Shown: piece by piece, positions 45,350 through 57,324 of the stretch
Layout: every line of letters begins with the position of its first letter
Position numbering within the stretch: position 1 is the stretch's first letter
Assembly (NCBI RefSeq): GCF_963169125.1
Contig: NC_084793.1
Coordinates: 228,348,360-228,412,359 of the forward strand
Source: Humulus lupulus
Lineage: Eukaryota; Streptophyta; Magnoliopsida; Rosales; Cannabaceae
Length of the DNA: 64,000 bases
Direction of reading: 5' to 3'
Translations under genes and position numbers: made by a program
The notes under the pieces: generated by a model
Seen by the model: the letters and a program-made list of their open reading frames with translations, nothing else
What the model was told of the DNA's origin: nothing
The model's database searches: none

Positions 45350-46480
45350 CAGGGCTACGATGATTAATTTAGGAGATGATGTTGAAAAGGACAGTGACAC
45401 GAAAAAAAGGAAGTTGAGATTTCATTTGGAGGAAGCTTTGCATAGTGAGAAATGAGTACAAGCTAATTCTTGAGGACAATTGGTTGGGTGGTGTTTTTTG
45501 CATTAGTCCCGGGCTTATAAAAACTAAAATCCTCTGGTGGGGGCTTATAAAAACTAGTGATACCAAGAAGATGATTTCTAATCTGTGATAGTTAATTAAT
45601 CTAGAGAATTGGCTCAAACTGAAGAAAGAATAGAGGACTCTGAATTGTTTAATGGATATGAATGAAGTGTATTGGAGGCAGTGAAGTGGAGTCATTTGGC
45701 TTATGCGTGGAGATAAAAAATACGATGTACTTTTATCATAAAGCCTCCATTTGCAAAAAAGAAAATTATAATAATACTAATGGACTTCATCAGGAGCTTG
45801 TTGGATCAAAATGGAATTGAGTAGAAGGAACACGACGACATCAAGGATGTTATTGTCCAGTATTTTGACATTGTTTTTAAATCTACCAGACCTTTTGTTA
45901 GTGATATTGATAATGTAACTATTGTGTCAAGCCGAGAATAACTAATCATTTGAATGAGTACTTGTTGGGTGACTTTATTGAGGATAATGTTAGAGTGGTT
46001 GTGAGAAGCTTGAAACTGATTAAGGTTCCAAAATAGTTTACCTGCTCTTTTCTACCAAAAGTTCGGGAATGTTACCAAAGCTGATGTAACTAGAATTTGC
46101 TTAAATGTCCTTATTGATGTGGTGCCATTCCATAAAATCAATGATACTCATGTAGCCCTTAACCCAAAATAGAGAAAACTGCCAAGATTGAGGATTTAAG
46201 ATCCATTAGCCTGTGTAATGTGGTTTACAAAATTATTTCTAAGTGTTTGGTGGATAGAATGAAGATGACCATGGATAAGGCCATTTCAGACTCTCAAAAT
46301 GATTTTTTTTTTCTGTGGTTCGATGATACATGACAACACAATTATTGGTTTTGAGGGGCTTTATTTCATGAGGAAAGATAGGTTTGGCAATGGTAATAAA
46401 ATGGCCCTCACCTTGAGATGTGGATCATCCAAGGTACATTAGCATGGTATAATTCTTCTATTCAAACCGGGTTTGAAACC
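45350..46480 (+). pseudogene. LINE-1-type reverse transcriptase relic, part 1
   Basis: Broken plus-strand frames give LINE ORF2 words: KKRKLRFHLEEAL, 'MNEVYWRQ' (expected YWRQRSR-like), 'HHKAS', then RT words ALFYQKFG, RSISLCNVVYKIISKCLVDRMK and 'MIHDNTIIGFEGL', matching the usual plant L1 pattern of 'RPISLCNV.YKI.SK...RLK' and 'DN.I.A.E'. Stops and frameshifts are frequent, so the copy is old. It is interrupted at 46,481 by a solo LTR. Confidence 0.8.
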
Positions 46481-47087
46481 TGTTGATCCTGATTTTGGGC
46501 AACTGACACGGAGTCAAAATATGCTTGACGTGGATAAATGCGTTGAAAAGAACGTAATAGCGAAAATAATAAGAACACTGTATTTTATAGTGGTTCGGCC
46601 CCAGAATCTGGTAATAACCTACGTCCACTTAGATTGTTATTGATATGAGAGTCAAAGGAGTCATCAAAGAACTAGGGTTCAATGAGTTTCACTGACCTCT
46701 GCAGAATAATACAATATGATTGATATGATTACTCTAAACTCCAGCGATTTAGAAGTAGGAAAAGAGAAAAAAGGTCTGATCCCCTTCCCTGAGCCCTCTT
46801 CTTCTATTTATAAGCTCAGGGAAGATTTACATTGATTTGTTACAGATATTATTTCCTAAATAATCGGATACTCAAGAAATCATGGGAGAGAATCTCGGAT
46901 TCCATCATAACTGCCTAAAATTTTCCTTCGCGTGTTACGCGCATACGACCAGACTGGTTGTATGAAGAGATCGACTGCATAACTCCGAACATCTTCCTGG
47001 TCGATAGTCGAACACAGGTTTTTCCAAGTGTCAGCCACGTGCAATTAATTCCTGCCACGTCATTCACTTCTGATTTTTGGGATAACA
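46481..47087 (-). repeat. Solo LTR in the LINE, TSD AAACC
   Basis: 607 bp; on the minus strand TGTTATCCCAAAAATC to AGGATCAACA. Perfect AAACC duplications at 46,476-46,480 and 47,088-47,092. Same family as the LTR at 6,329-6,995. A TATA-like 'tataaatagaag' on the minus strand is near 46,805. The two small open frames at 46,915-47,245 are chance. Confidence 0.9.
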
Positions 47088-47279
47088 AAACCAAACTAAA
47101 AAGTGTAAGGTTAATTAGTGAGGTCTTAAAAACTTCATACAATGAATGGTCAATCATTCTATTTGTCTTGACATGTAAAAAGCCTATAACATGTTGGAGT
47201 GGAGTTTCATGGGATATGATAGAAAATGGGCGGCTAAGGTGGTGAATTATATCTCTTCGGTTTCTTTTTCCTTCCTTAT
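47088..47279 (+). pseudogene. LINE reverse transcriptase relic, part 2
   Basis: Includes the AAACC duplication, then in one frame KAYNMLEWSFMGYD and VVNYISSVSFSFLI, the usual L1 'KAYDRVEW..L' and 'C..SVSFS.L.NG' motifs. It continues part 1 and ends at the CTTAT duplication (47,275-47,279). Confidence 0.8.
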
Positions 47280-48374
47280 TGAAATTCTGATTTTTATGAT
47301 TACCAACTTAATTATTCAATTTAAATAATTAATTGCTGAACTGTTACATAAATGTTTAAACAGACACAGAGACTGTTTGAACAGAAACCAGATATGTTTA
47401 AACAGTTTATGACCAGAAGATAAAAACGAACATAAGGTAAAGCACACACGAAATTATACGTGGTATCATCAATCTTTGCAGATTGCTACTAGTCCACGGG
47501 GCCATGCCCAGAGAATGAAATTTATTAGAAGAATATCTAAACGATTACAAAACCAAATTGACTTATACAAATAAAGACTATCTCTTGAATTTATCGCAAC
47601 TGTTGTAATCTAAACTCCTAATCAGATTTCTGAAGTGCTAAGATCTTGAACTCCCTTCAAATCATAACACTTGCACTTTTCCTCCCGAAACATGACTCAT
47701 GAACAAGACTTCTCCTGAAGCTTGATGAACAATATCCAAGTGTGTTCAAGCTGCACAATTAACACAAAGAAAAAAATACAAAAGTAGACTGTAATAAACC
47801 ACTAAGAACTTGTTGGACTCAAGTTCTTCACATAATAAAAAGTCTCTCTAAAACTTGAAAAATATTTGGAAAATAATACACCAAGAGAGATGATAAAAAA
47901 CCAACGACCTAAGGATGATTATATACCCTTTAGAATCTCTTTAGATCATGGAAAACAAATCAGAAACCAATCAGCCAATAAATGGAAAATCTTCCCAAAC
48001 AGGAAAGTTAGAATCTGTTCAAACAGACTGGCAATCCGTTCAAACAGATTCATTGAACTTGGACAGTTTTTAAACCCAGTTTCCTTAAATAAATAAGGAA
48101 ACAAAATATATATTATCTCTGCAAGCTGTACACGGTTTCTAGACAAACAAATCAGATCAAGAAATAAAAAAAAAATACCAAAAATTTCCATATAAACAAA
48201 ATTCAAGAAAAGATATTCTTGTATAGGAAATTATATATTTATTCTATTAACATATATAGACTAATATGATTTTAGAAAATATATCACAAACAAAACAGGA
48301 AACTACCTATTTCGAAATATCGTCTTTAATTAATTTTGTTAATATTGTCAAATATGCCAATAAAGGATTTTACA
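47280..48374 (-). repeat. Solo LTR in the LINE, TSD CTTAT
   Basis: 1,095 bp; on the minus strand TGTAAAATCCTTTATTGGC to CAGAATTTCA. Perfect CTTAT duplications at 47,275-47,279 and 48,375-48,379. It contains repeated words of the type 'gtttgaacag', in both orientations. The short frames inside (47,866-48,206) are chance. Family not identified; probably copia. Confidence 0.85.
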
Positions 48375-48887
48375 CTTATCAATAGGGAGGTCAAGGGTAG
48401 AGTTGTTTTAGTGAAAGGGATGAGACAAGGGTAGAGTTGTTTCTGTTTTGTGCAAAAGCCTTTTCTTTGCTTGATTTAAGAGGCGGAGGGTAATGGTTTT
48501 GGTAGCAAAGTTGGTATTCAGTCCAAAGATATCCTTGCTAATATTTTTGGGGGGCAAACCACTAACCATTTTGACAACTATCTTAGCATGTTGTGTATTG
48601 TGGGAGAAAGAAAAGAGAAATTTTTAAGTACATCAAAAACAAAATATGGAACAGATTGGAAGGTTGGTAAAAGTCTATCTTTTCTTCAGCTTGTACAATA
48701 ATTCTTATTAAGGAAGTGATGCAAACTATGCCAAACTACGCAATGAGTTGTTTCAAGTTCTTGAATAACTATAAGGTTTTGAAGGGGTTCCACTGAAAAA
48801 AAAAAGGCATATTTATTGTTGTAAGTAGTGGAAGTTGTTTTTGGGCAATGATAGGGGGGCTCAGTTTCAATGATATTGAGCTCTTTA
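48375..48887 (+). pseudogene. LINE reverse transcriptase relic, part 3
   Basis: After the second CTTAT the frames give GMRQG (expected GLRQGDPLSP), 'LCAKAFSLL' and near 48,600-48,780 'GERKEKFL..IKNKIWNRLEGW', 'IILIKEVMQTMPNYAMSCFKF', the L1 segment after RT. It ends at the CTTTA duplication (48,883-48,887). Confidence 0.8.
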
Positions 48888-49706
48888 TGTTGGGATATGT
48901 GTCCTTAAAGCGTCTTTTTGTAAAATATTTACTAAGTTTTTAATAAAGACAATATTTTCACTCATATATGTATTTAAATTGCATGTCATTTATCTATAGA
49001 TAAGATCCAATATTATTACATGTAATATTGAATTAAGTATATATATATATATCGATGAATATACAAGAGGATTTAATTTAAGATAATAGCATAAAATTAT
49101 CTATAATAACTAAATAAAGTGGGAGCTTTATCTAATCAAAATTATTGCATGGTTTATGTTCTATCTTAGACAATACAGTTTATCTACGTTATTACGTGTA
49201 GTTGACACAAAGAGGTAGGGGTGTCATATACAATTTAGATTGTATATGTTAGGGACACAATGAAAGAAACAACTTCTAATAATCTCTGCTAAAATATAGA
49301 ATTTCATCATTCATCACTCAATGGTCATTTGAGACTTGACATTAATCTTGAAGTAAGTAATGGACTCTTATTTGTAGTCATATGGATTTTCTTATCGAGT
49401 ACAGTCTATTAAAGATAATATAGAACTAATTCATGATACCTTGCAATCAAAGGAGTGCATGTGGGTGGAAACATACTTTACATATACGAAATCCACTATT
49501 TCCTTGATTGAAAGTAGATTAGTTATTCCTTTAAGTATTGATACATTACTTGAATATACTTCGCTCAATTACTTATTCGTAAACCAGTTATAAAAATGTT
49601 TATTAGAGTACCAATGTCATTGACTGAGGAATATGTAATTAGAGAGGTTAACAGACATTTGACCTTGCTCTAGTTATGAATAACTAGTAAAGGATCATAA
49701 CTCATG

Positions 49707-51224
49707 TGTTATCATAATTTTCAACATAATGACATGGCAAACATTCGTGACACGTGTCGAGTGGAGATATGATGACAACATGAAGATTTGGTCGAGATAT
49801 TTTGGCAGAGCACAATTGTATAGAGAACTTGATGAGGCATCTGGTTGACATATTATACAGAACAACCACGACAAAAGTAATTAAAGGCTTGGTTGAACAA
49901 ATAGCTCTGATTAGTAAATTAGTTTGGTCGGTCAACATATAATTAATTTGCAGTATTCAACTTGCTTATTCCAAATGAAATAAGCTTACTCATATTTTTA
50001 TATTAGTTAATGATGTATTTTTATGATAAAAAGACCCTGCACATTTTTTGGGGTCCATTACCTTTTTTGTAACACTAGTGAGCTTATAAATAGAGAGCCT
50101 CACTGTGCATTTTAATTTTTAAGAACTCATTTTTCATACCAAAACTTTGTAAAATTGTAAAGTAACCTTATACTTGAGAATCTTAGTTGATTCGAGTTAA
50201 TCTGATCTTGAGCTTGAGAGTTATTCTAGTAAGAGTGACTCATGGACGTAGGTTATGTTAGGATTGGTTAAAATACAAAATTCCAAGTGGTCTTATACAA
50301 GCTAGGTGTAAAACACTAAATGGTTTTACATAGCGAAGATTTGAAATTTGAATTATTGTTGTAGGCATTTAAAAATTATGTGTTTGGGTCCAAAGTGATA
50401 CATTGAGGTATCTAAGGATGCCCAAAAAGTTTGGGAGCATTTAGAGGTGTTTAGAGTCACTTTTGAGAAGTTGGACCTGTTTAATTGGTATTGTGTCAAC
50501 TCCTTGGAGGTGATGCATTGCCTAAAACCTTAGGGTTTCGGTGATGCACAACATGTGATGCATTGCCTATAGACATTTGACGCGTTGCCTAACGTGTCCG
50601 TATAGACACGTGTTTTAAGCTCCAAATGATGTGTTCAAAGCTTTAATCCTATTGGTTGGACTTAACGACAATCCATACACTGTAAAATGGTTCTCTTAGA
50701 GTTTTGATAGACTTTATCACTCTTTCAAATCTCTCTAACCTCTCTCTCTCTAGCTCTCAAGATCATAAGTTTTCACCAAGAAATTCATAAAGAAAGTTCT
50801 TGTCTTTGTGAATTTCAAGGTTTGTTCAATCTCAATTCCCATTCCTACTAGAGAAAGCCTCAAGCATCCATCAAGGGATAGGAAATAGAAAATTTGGACA
50901 ATGATACTTTTCATTTATAAGCCTTTGTTTTGATTCCTTCCATCAAAGGTCAAAAGTTGAGTTCTAACAAGGGTTTTGTTCTACAACTAGTTTGCATATC
51001 TCTATCTCAATCTTTTCTTAGACTTTGTCAAGTATTATTGTGTGTAGATTATTGTTTTTATGGTGGTGTAATCTCACTCTCTTCCAACAGGTTATTACCA
51101 ATCTTTGGGGCAGAACCACGTAAACAAATTTGTTCATTCTTTTATTTACTGTTCTTGAGATTAAAAGCATGTTTATGTTAGTGTTTTCATATTAATTCGT
51201 CGTTAGCCATTTTCGTGACCAACA
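49707..51224 (+). repeat. Solo LTR nested in family A LTR, TSD TCATG
   Basis: 1,518 bp from TGTTATCATAA to TGACCAACA; perfect TCATG duplications at 49,702-49,706 and 51,225-51,229. Removing it restores the host LTR sequence, as seen in the copy near 3,370. A 'gcttataaatagagag' TATA region is near 50,083. 'gactcatggac' and 'ggcagaaccacgtaaa' near the end resemble the other gypsy LTRs. Confidence 0.9.
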
Positions 51225-51454
51225 TCATGTTATGACTATATCAATGGACAACTCTATGAGTTACAACTTCTAATAATATAAGACTATAGTTTTGAGGGTG
51301 CAACTATGAATTTTAGTGGGCAAATTCATAGTCAATAAATTAATTCATTGTGCTAAGAGTTAGCAACATAAGTTATTGAAGCTTAAAACTACTGGTCCAT
51401 TTGTCCCCAAACAACTTGATAATACAAACAAAGTATTTGGTGAATAAAATAAAT

Positions 51455-52226
51455 GAAAATTTGCGGTGAAAAATAGTAAGTAGTCTAAAGGTTGCACTTA
51501 AATCACTAAGTATTTTTTTTGTGGCAAAAATTAATAAGTAGTCTAAAATGTTGCACTAAAGTCACTAAGTAGTTTTTTGGACTACAAAAGTCAATAAGTA
51601 GTCTTACATGTTGCATCTAAGTCACTAAGTAGTTTCTTAGTTACAAAATCCATATTTTACACCAATTTTGTCTCAATTTAATTAATTAATAAAAACATAA
51701 AAATATATATTTCTAATATTGAAAAATATTTTGAAATCACTTTTAAAAATAAAAAATAATTTAAAATTTCTAACATGAAAATATTATTTGATTTTAATTA
51801 AACTAAGTTTTAATTCAATTTAAGTTGTAAATTTTTTCATGTTAGAAAATTTAAATTATTTTTTATTTTTAAAAAAGATTTCAAATAATTTTTTAAAGTG
51901 AGAAAATTTAATTTTTATATTTTTATTAGATAAATAAAATTGATACAAAATTGGTATAAAATATGACTTTTACAAAAAAAAAAATTACTTAGTGACTTAA
52001 GTACAATATTTTAGACTATTTACTCACTTTTGCCACAAAAAAAACTATTAAGTGACTTAAGTGCAACTTTTTAGACTACTTACTCATCTTTACTGCCAAA
52101 AAAATCTACTTAATGATTTATGTGTAACATTTTAGACTACTTACTGATATTTACTACCAAAAAATTTACTTAGTGATTTATGTGCAACTTTATAGACTAC
52201 TTACTGATTTTTCATTGCAAATTTTC
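51455..52226. mobile_element. Foldback MITE nested in family A LTR
   Basis: The left end 'gaaaatttgcggtgaaaaat' and right end 'atttttcattgcaaattttc' are inverted. Both halves carry 'agtaagtagtctaaa.gttgcac.taaatcactaagta' several times, in opposite orientation. 772 bp. Flanks 'ataaaataaat' and 'ttaaaagaaat' agree at 9 of 11 bases, compatible with a 9-11 bp duplication (Mutator-like, inferred). Host sequence resumes as expected from the copy near 3,090-3,140. Confidence 0.78.
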
Positions 52227-52842
52227 TTAAAAGAAATAATAAAATGTTATTTAAAATATTATTATTTGGGAAATAATAAAGTTATATTTTATTGTTTATG
52301 AAATAATAAAACTAGAGAAATAAAATATTAATATATTTTATTAAAGTTAGCTTTAGAGAAAATTAATTAATTATACATTTTATTTATAAAATATAAATGA
52401 AATGGTCTAATTAAAAATGACGAATAGAATGACAAAAATCATGTGACCTTTTGGACCACATGATGGGCGCCCATTATTGTCCAATAATACTGTGATGGGC
52501 ACTATCAAAGAAAGAACTAGAGTCAACTCTCTCACTCACTCAAAAGAATTATATAAATAGATTCAATTAAGAGCGAGTGCTAGAGTTAATTCATTTTTCT
52601 AGCTTTTAAAAATTAGAAAAACTCTCTTTTTCCCTATAGTTCATGCCAACCACAGGTGTATCGAAACACTTTGTGTACTTGATTTTATACAACACATAAG
52701 TATACACACTCTCATTAGTTGAGATTTTAAAGTGGGTATCAAAATATTTATCATTGAAAAATGAGATCACACATTCTCTTTAATTTGTGCAAGTCATAGT
52801 TTAGGAGTCAAGTGGTAAGTAGGTTATCTTGGAGGTGATAAG

Positions 52843-55371
52843 TGTTTGTTGAGTGTAGCATAATGACATCTCTTATTACAAAAATATAAAAATAAATAAT
52901 TTATTTTTACATGAGACAAATCTCACTCCAGCAACCATAACTATAATAAGATCTTTTCATGCATATGGATCTACTAAAATATGAAGAGCATAAGATTATA
53001 AATATACCAAACTAGTGCGCGAGACGAATAAACACTTTTCTTCTTCTCTTGAGACAAAGGTTGCTTCCTGACCACTTGTCTTCCAAGGTATGTCTTGCAC
53101 AAATCAAAGAGGATGTGTAGGCTCATTTGTCAATGGTGAATCTAATACACACTTTAGTATCTCAACACATGAGAATGTGTATGCTATTGTGTTGTAAAAA
53201 TCAAGTAGACAAAGTTTGCTTTTCCTTAGGCTTGGGTGTGAGTTATAGGGAGAGAAAAAAAACTGTATTTTTTTTCTCTATTTTTGTAACAACATGAACA
53301 CATTAGCTTGAACCTTCTCACTTAAGGATCTATTTATAGTAACCCTGTGAAAGATGAACAGAGCTAACCCTAGCTTCTTCTTGAATAGGGTTGGCCGCCC
53401 ATTACAGTCCAATAGACTGTGTTGGGCGCCCAACATATGTTTCCAAAAATACATGTTTTTCAATTGGTCTTTTAATTATACTATTTTATTTATACAATAT
53501 AAATAATATGCATAATTAATCAATTTTTTTATAAAATTAATTTTAATAAAACATCAATATATTTTATTTCCTTATTTTATTATTTCATAAATAATAAAAA
53601 ACAAAATTATTATTTCCCAAATAGTAATTTGAAAATAATACTTTATTCATTTTTATCTTGAAATAAAACTGTACGCCCTAATTTTCCATGGGCTCCACGT
53701 GGATGCCACGTGCCCGGAGCTGCTGTCGCCAGCTCCCACCTCTTTAGCTCGAGGTAACCAAAGGCTTACTAAGGGAACTAAGGAGCCGGGTCAGAGGTAT
53801 AGACACCGCGGGTTAAGAAGACATCCAGCTCGAGGTACGAGCTTGAGTTGGAAGTTGTGACCTTTTATAAAGTCAACCACGCAATGTAAACGTGCATATA
53901 TCAGACATCACGTGTCTAATATATCCCTGAATTCTCGGACACGCAACATAAACTTGCGTGTTCAGGCACCCACGACTGGGTTGGGCCGTGCGACCCATTA
54001 TCCCCCTTACCTATTGATTAGACCGCACTTCATTTGTCAGGTTTTAGGAATTAATCATGAATGTCACAGAAGTGACATGATGGGTAAGAAGGTCACGAGA
54101 TGGCCCTCCTTGCCAACCCCCAGGTGCACTCTCCTATAAATATGGAGACCCTGGGAGTTGCAAAGGGTTGGATTCTATTGTGTAAAGAAATACCCTATAA
54201 AGAATACCAGAAAACTCTCAATAATATTGGTTGGTGGAGTAGAAGGATTTTAACCTTTGAACTACCTAAAAAAGTATTCATATCATCATTTTATTTTAAG
54301 ATCATTCATCTGTTACGGTTCGTTACTTAGTACTAATCTCATTCTCTTATTCTATTAATTACCTGTTGGCGAAGAACCGCGTCAACAAAAACCATATTAT
54401 TTCTTTTACTAAAATAATACTCTTATTATTTCTCGAATTCACCAAATACTTTGTCTATGTTATCAAGTTAGTTTGGGGACAAATGGACTCGTAGTTCTAA
54501 GCTTCAATAAATTAATCATCTCGCTAATTCTTGGCTCAATTAATTAATTTATTAACTATGAGATTTGTCTACTAAAAATTCATACCTGCACTCTAAGAAC
54601 ATACAATTTTATATTTTTAGAAGTTGTAACTCATATAATTGTCCATTGATATAGTCATTGCATACGTGATGACCCTTAACTAATTATTCATAATTAGAGC
54701 TAGGCATCATTCGTTAACCTTTCTAATTACATATTCATCAGCCAGTGCCCTTGATACTCTAATGAACATTTTTGGAATTCATATAGAAATAATATTTGTG
54801 AAGTATGTTCCCAACTACCCATATTCCCACGACTTCAAGATATTAGGAATTAAGTCTATGTTTTCTTTCGTAAAATGTACTAAGTCAAAAGCCATAGGAC
54901 TACAAATAGGAGTCCATTACTCACTTTAGGATTAAGATCAAGTCTCAAACGACCATCGAGTAATGAATGATGAACTTATATATATTTTAACGAAGATGAT
55001 TAGAAGTTATTTCTTTCATCGTGTCCTTAGTCCTGAAAATTCTATATTATATACGACACCCCAATCTCTATGTGTCAACTACACGTACCAACCCAGATAG
55101 ACTGTCATGTCTAAGACAGAAGATAGATCGTGATCATAATAGTTATTAATGCAAAGCTCCCTTTTTATATTAGTCATTTAAAAAAAAATTATGTTATTAT
55201 CTTGAATTAAATCTTTTTGTACATACTTAATTTAAGATTATATGTAATAACATCAGATCTTTCTAGATAAATGACATGTAATAAAATCCAAATATGAGTG
55301 AAAACATCATCTTTATTAGATACTCAATAAATGTTTTACATAAATACGCTTTAATGGCACATATCCTATCA
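52843..55371 (-). repeat. Solo LTR, copia-like family A (minus), nested in its own family, TSD ATAAG
   Basis: On the minus strand TGATAGGATATGTGCC to CACTCAACAAACA. Perfect ATAAG duplications at 52,838-52,842 and 55,372-55,376. Without the gypsy LTR inside, about 1.81 kb, the length of the family. Because the host LTR is in the plus orientation, the end sequences face each other as an inverted repeat (about 52,860-52,990 versus 55,440-55,560). Confidence 0.85.
53670..54387 (+). repeat. Solo gypsy LTR nested in family A LTR, TSD AAAAC
   Basis: 718 bp from TGTACGCCC to GCGTCAACA with perfect AAAAC duplications at 53,665-53,669 and 54,388-54,392. Closely related to the LTRs of the element at 14,544-26,617 but more diverged. 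The two frames at 53,912-54,330 are chance. Confidence 0.93.
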
Positions 55372-55590
55372 ATAAGCATGTCACAAAAGTTTTTCAGCTT
55401 GCACGTTATTGGGGTAAATATCTATATCTTGCTCTTTGTAATTTTTAATAGATCCATGCGCATGAGATGATTCTATTCTAGTTATGGTTGATCAAGTGAG
55501 ATTTATCTCATGTAAAAATAAATATTTATTTTGTAATTGTTAAGATATGATGCTTTCACTGCCTCATACATATGTAATAAAAAACCAACA

Positions 55591-55861
55591 CTTTAATCAA
55601 GCAATATTGATAAACAAGTGCGGACACTGTTAGAGGCCCTCAGATTCCCTTGTGACAAAAGTTTTAATATTTAGCTACCATTGCAACAACAATATTCTTG
55701 AGGCAAGGACTAGCTCTAGTCACTCATTTATTTGAAGGAGTCTTATGTGGGGAAGGAAAATTATTCTAATTGGCTATAGGTTATAGTCTAGTAAGATGTT
55801 AGGGTTATGGAGGATACACAGATCCCAAGATCAAAGTATTTTTCATTCTATAATAAGTTGA
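55591..55861 (+). pseudogene. LINE relic, part 4 (after the LTR tower)
   Basis: The frames give NQAILINKC, 'SLVTKVL' and RSLMWGRKIILIGYRL, which match the usual plant L1 C-terminal part ('FN.A.LAKQ.WR', 'RSLLWGR.L...G.RW.VG.G'). It continues part 3 across the LTR tower. It stops at a G tract. Confidence 0.75.
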
Positions 55862-55878
55862 GGGGGGGGGGGGGGGGG
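55862..55878 (+). repeat. G17 homopolymer
   Basis: Seventeen G between the LINE relic and a region leading into the second gypsy relic. It may mark a junction or sequencing difficulty. Confidence 0.7.
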
Positions 55879-56229
55879 TCGAGCGCTGTGCCCGGGTCCT
55901 CGACTCCCAATCTGGGAAACTTCGCCGACCCCCAGTATTGCTAGATGCAAACTGCAAGTTTTGGAGGAGTTCCCCTCTCCCAGTATAGCTTTTCCACCTC
56001 GAAGTCAATTTCAGTGCCGCACCAATGGTCCAAACTTAGTCAATTATATAGAGTAACAACCAGGGGAGCGGAAAAAGAAGTAACAGTAATCAATCCCGAT
56101 GAGGAAACACGAGGGGTAAAAAGAACCAAGAGGACAAATATATCCTGCAATATGCTGAATATACTGAGTTGGTGGAGACCCGCTAGAACATTTTCGTGGC
56201 AATAGTAAGGCAAATCCCCTACTGAAAAC
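55879..56229. other. Unassigned region before the second gypsy relic
   Basis: No convincing gene; overlapping small frames on both strands show no family words. It may be an eroded gag part. Confidence 0.4.
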
Positions 56230-57324
56230 CTCAACTGCTTAGGAGAGATCGGGAGAAAAGAGATCCCTCAAGGCTTTGAAAGTATCATAATGACATTGGG
56301 TATAACACCAATGAGTGCCAACAACTTAGGGATGAGATTGAGAACCTCCTAAATTTGGGACATCTTCGAGATTATGCTCGAGGGCAGCAATAGAGAGCTC
56401 CAGCTAGTTTTCACCAAGGACCGCAAGCCGCTGAGGGCATGTAGTTGGCGCCACCTCCACCGGTAGCACACGGACCCCCTGCTGCCATCAATCCTTTACC
56501 AGCTGGTGATCAGAGACAACTGCCTCAGATTCCCCAAAGACCAGATGGCCAAGTAAACATTATATAAGGAGGACCACATCTAGGAGGTTAATCGAGGTTT
56601 GCCCATAATAGATATGCTCGAGCCCTGAACTATGACGAAGAGATTTAAACACTTGGACAATCTCCTACCCAAAGGTCGAGAATGAAAGACTAGGTGAACA
56701 CCTTTACCGAGGAGGATGCTCGGAGGGTTCACTTTCCTCACGATCCGTTGGTAATTGAGACTCAAATTTCCAACAAGATAGTGGCACACATCCTTCTTGA
56801 TAGTGGAAGCTCAGTGAACATTATGTTTAAATGGGCCTTCGACAAGGTAGGGCTTGAAGTTTGATATTTGCAGCCATGCTGGGAAAATCAAATTATTGGT
56901 TACCCTGCCTGAGGCCCCAAGGCAGCCTTTCAAGTATTGTATCTTCATTGTTGTCAACTGCCTTTTGGCATACAACATAATACTAGGTCGACCAACCCTA
57001 GTAGAGTTTGGAGCCATCACCTCAATTAGACATTTGTACATGAAGTTCCTGACCAATTTTGGAGTTGGAGTGGTTCGAGGAGATTAGAAAGAGGCTCGAA
57101 AATGTTACAATGTATCAGTCCAGCTCCCGAAACAACCTAACCCTACACTCATGGTAATAATTGAAGAAATAACAAAGACGGAGACACCCGCAGTTGGTGA
57201 CCATGTCCTCGAGATCCATCAGGAAGAGGAAGATTTGGACCCACGGTTAGGAGAGGAACGCTTGGCTGTAGAGCTAGGGGAGAAGCTAGAGGAAATATAA
57301 CTAGACAAAAAAGAAACCTCTAAA
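56230..57324 (+). pseudogene. Gag end and protease relic of the second Tat-type gypsy element
   Basis: Near 56,270-56,390: 'YHNDIGYNTNECQQLRDEIENLL', the Gag zinc-knuckle-like end. Near 56,700-56,830: FTEEDARRVHFPHDPLVIE and LLDSGSSVNIMF with the protease DSG present. Near 56,930-57,060: AYNIILGRPTLVEFGAITSIRHLYMKF. Several frameshifts separate them. The Gag N-terminal part and 5' LTR were not found, so the element is 5'-truncated. Confidence 0.78.

Larger units (their letters stand above)
48888..55590 (+). repeat. Solo LTR, copia-like family A (plus), holding three later insertions, TSD CTTTA
   Basis: Starts TGTTGGGATATGTG at 48,888 and ends AAAACCAACA at 55,590; perfect CTTTA duplications at 48,883-48,887 and 55,591-55,595. 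Own sequence: 48,888-49,706, 51,230-51,454, 52,227-52,842 and 55,377-55,590, about 1.87 kb, matching the 1.84-kb copy at 2,364-4,201. Insertions: LTR 49,707-51,224, MITE 51,455-52,226, inverted same-family LTR 52,843-55,371. A TATA-like 'tatataaatag' is near 52,551. Confidence 0.85.

Noticed and set aside
47866..48206. Overlapping frames on both strands with hydrophobic character
   Set aside because: They lie entirely inside a TSD-bounded solo LTR.
51455..52226. Regularly recurring 'actaagta' units that could look like a CRISPR-like or satellite array
   Set aside because: Unit spacing is irregular, the two halves are inverted, there are no unique spacers, and the genome is eukaryotic; it is a foldback MITE.
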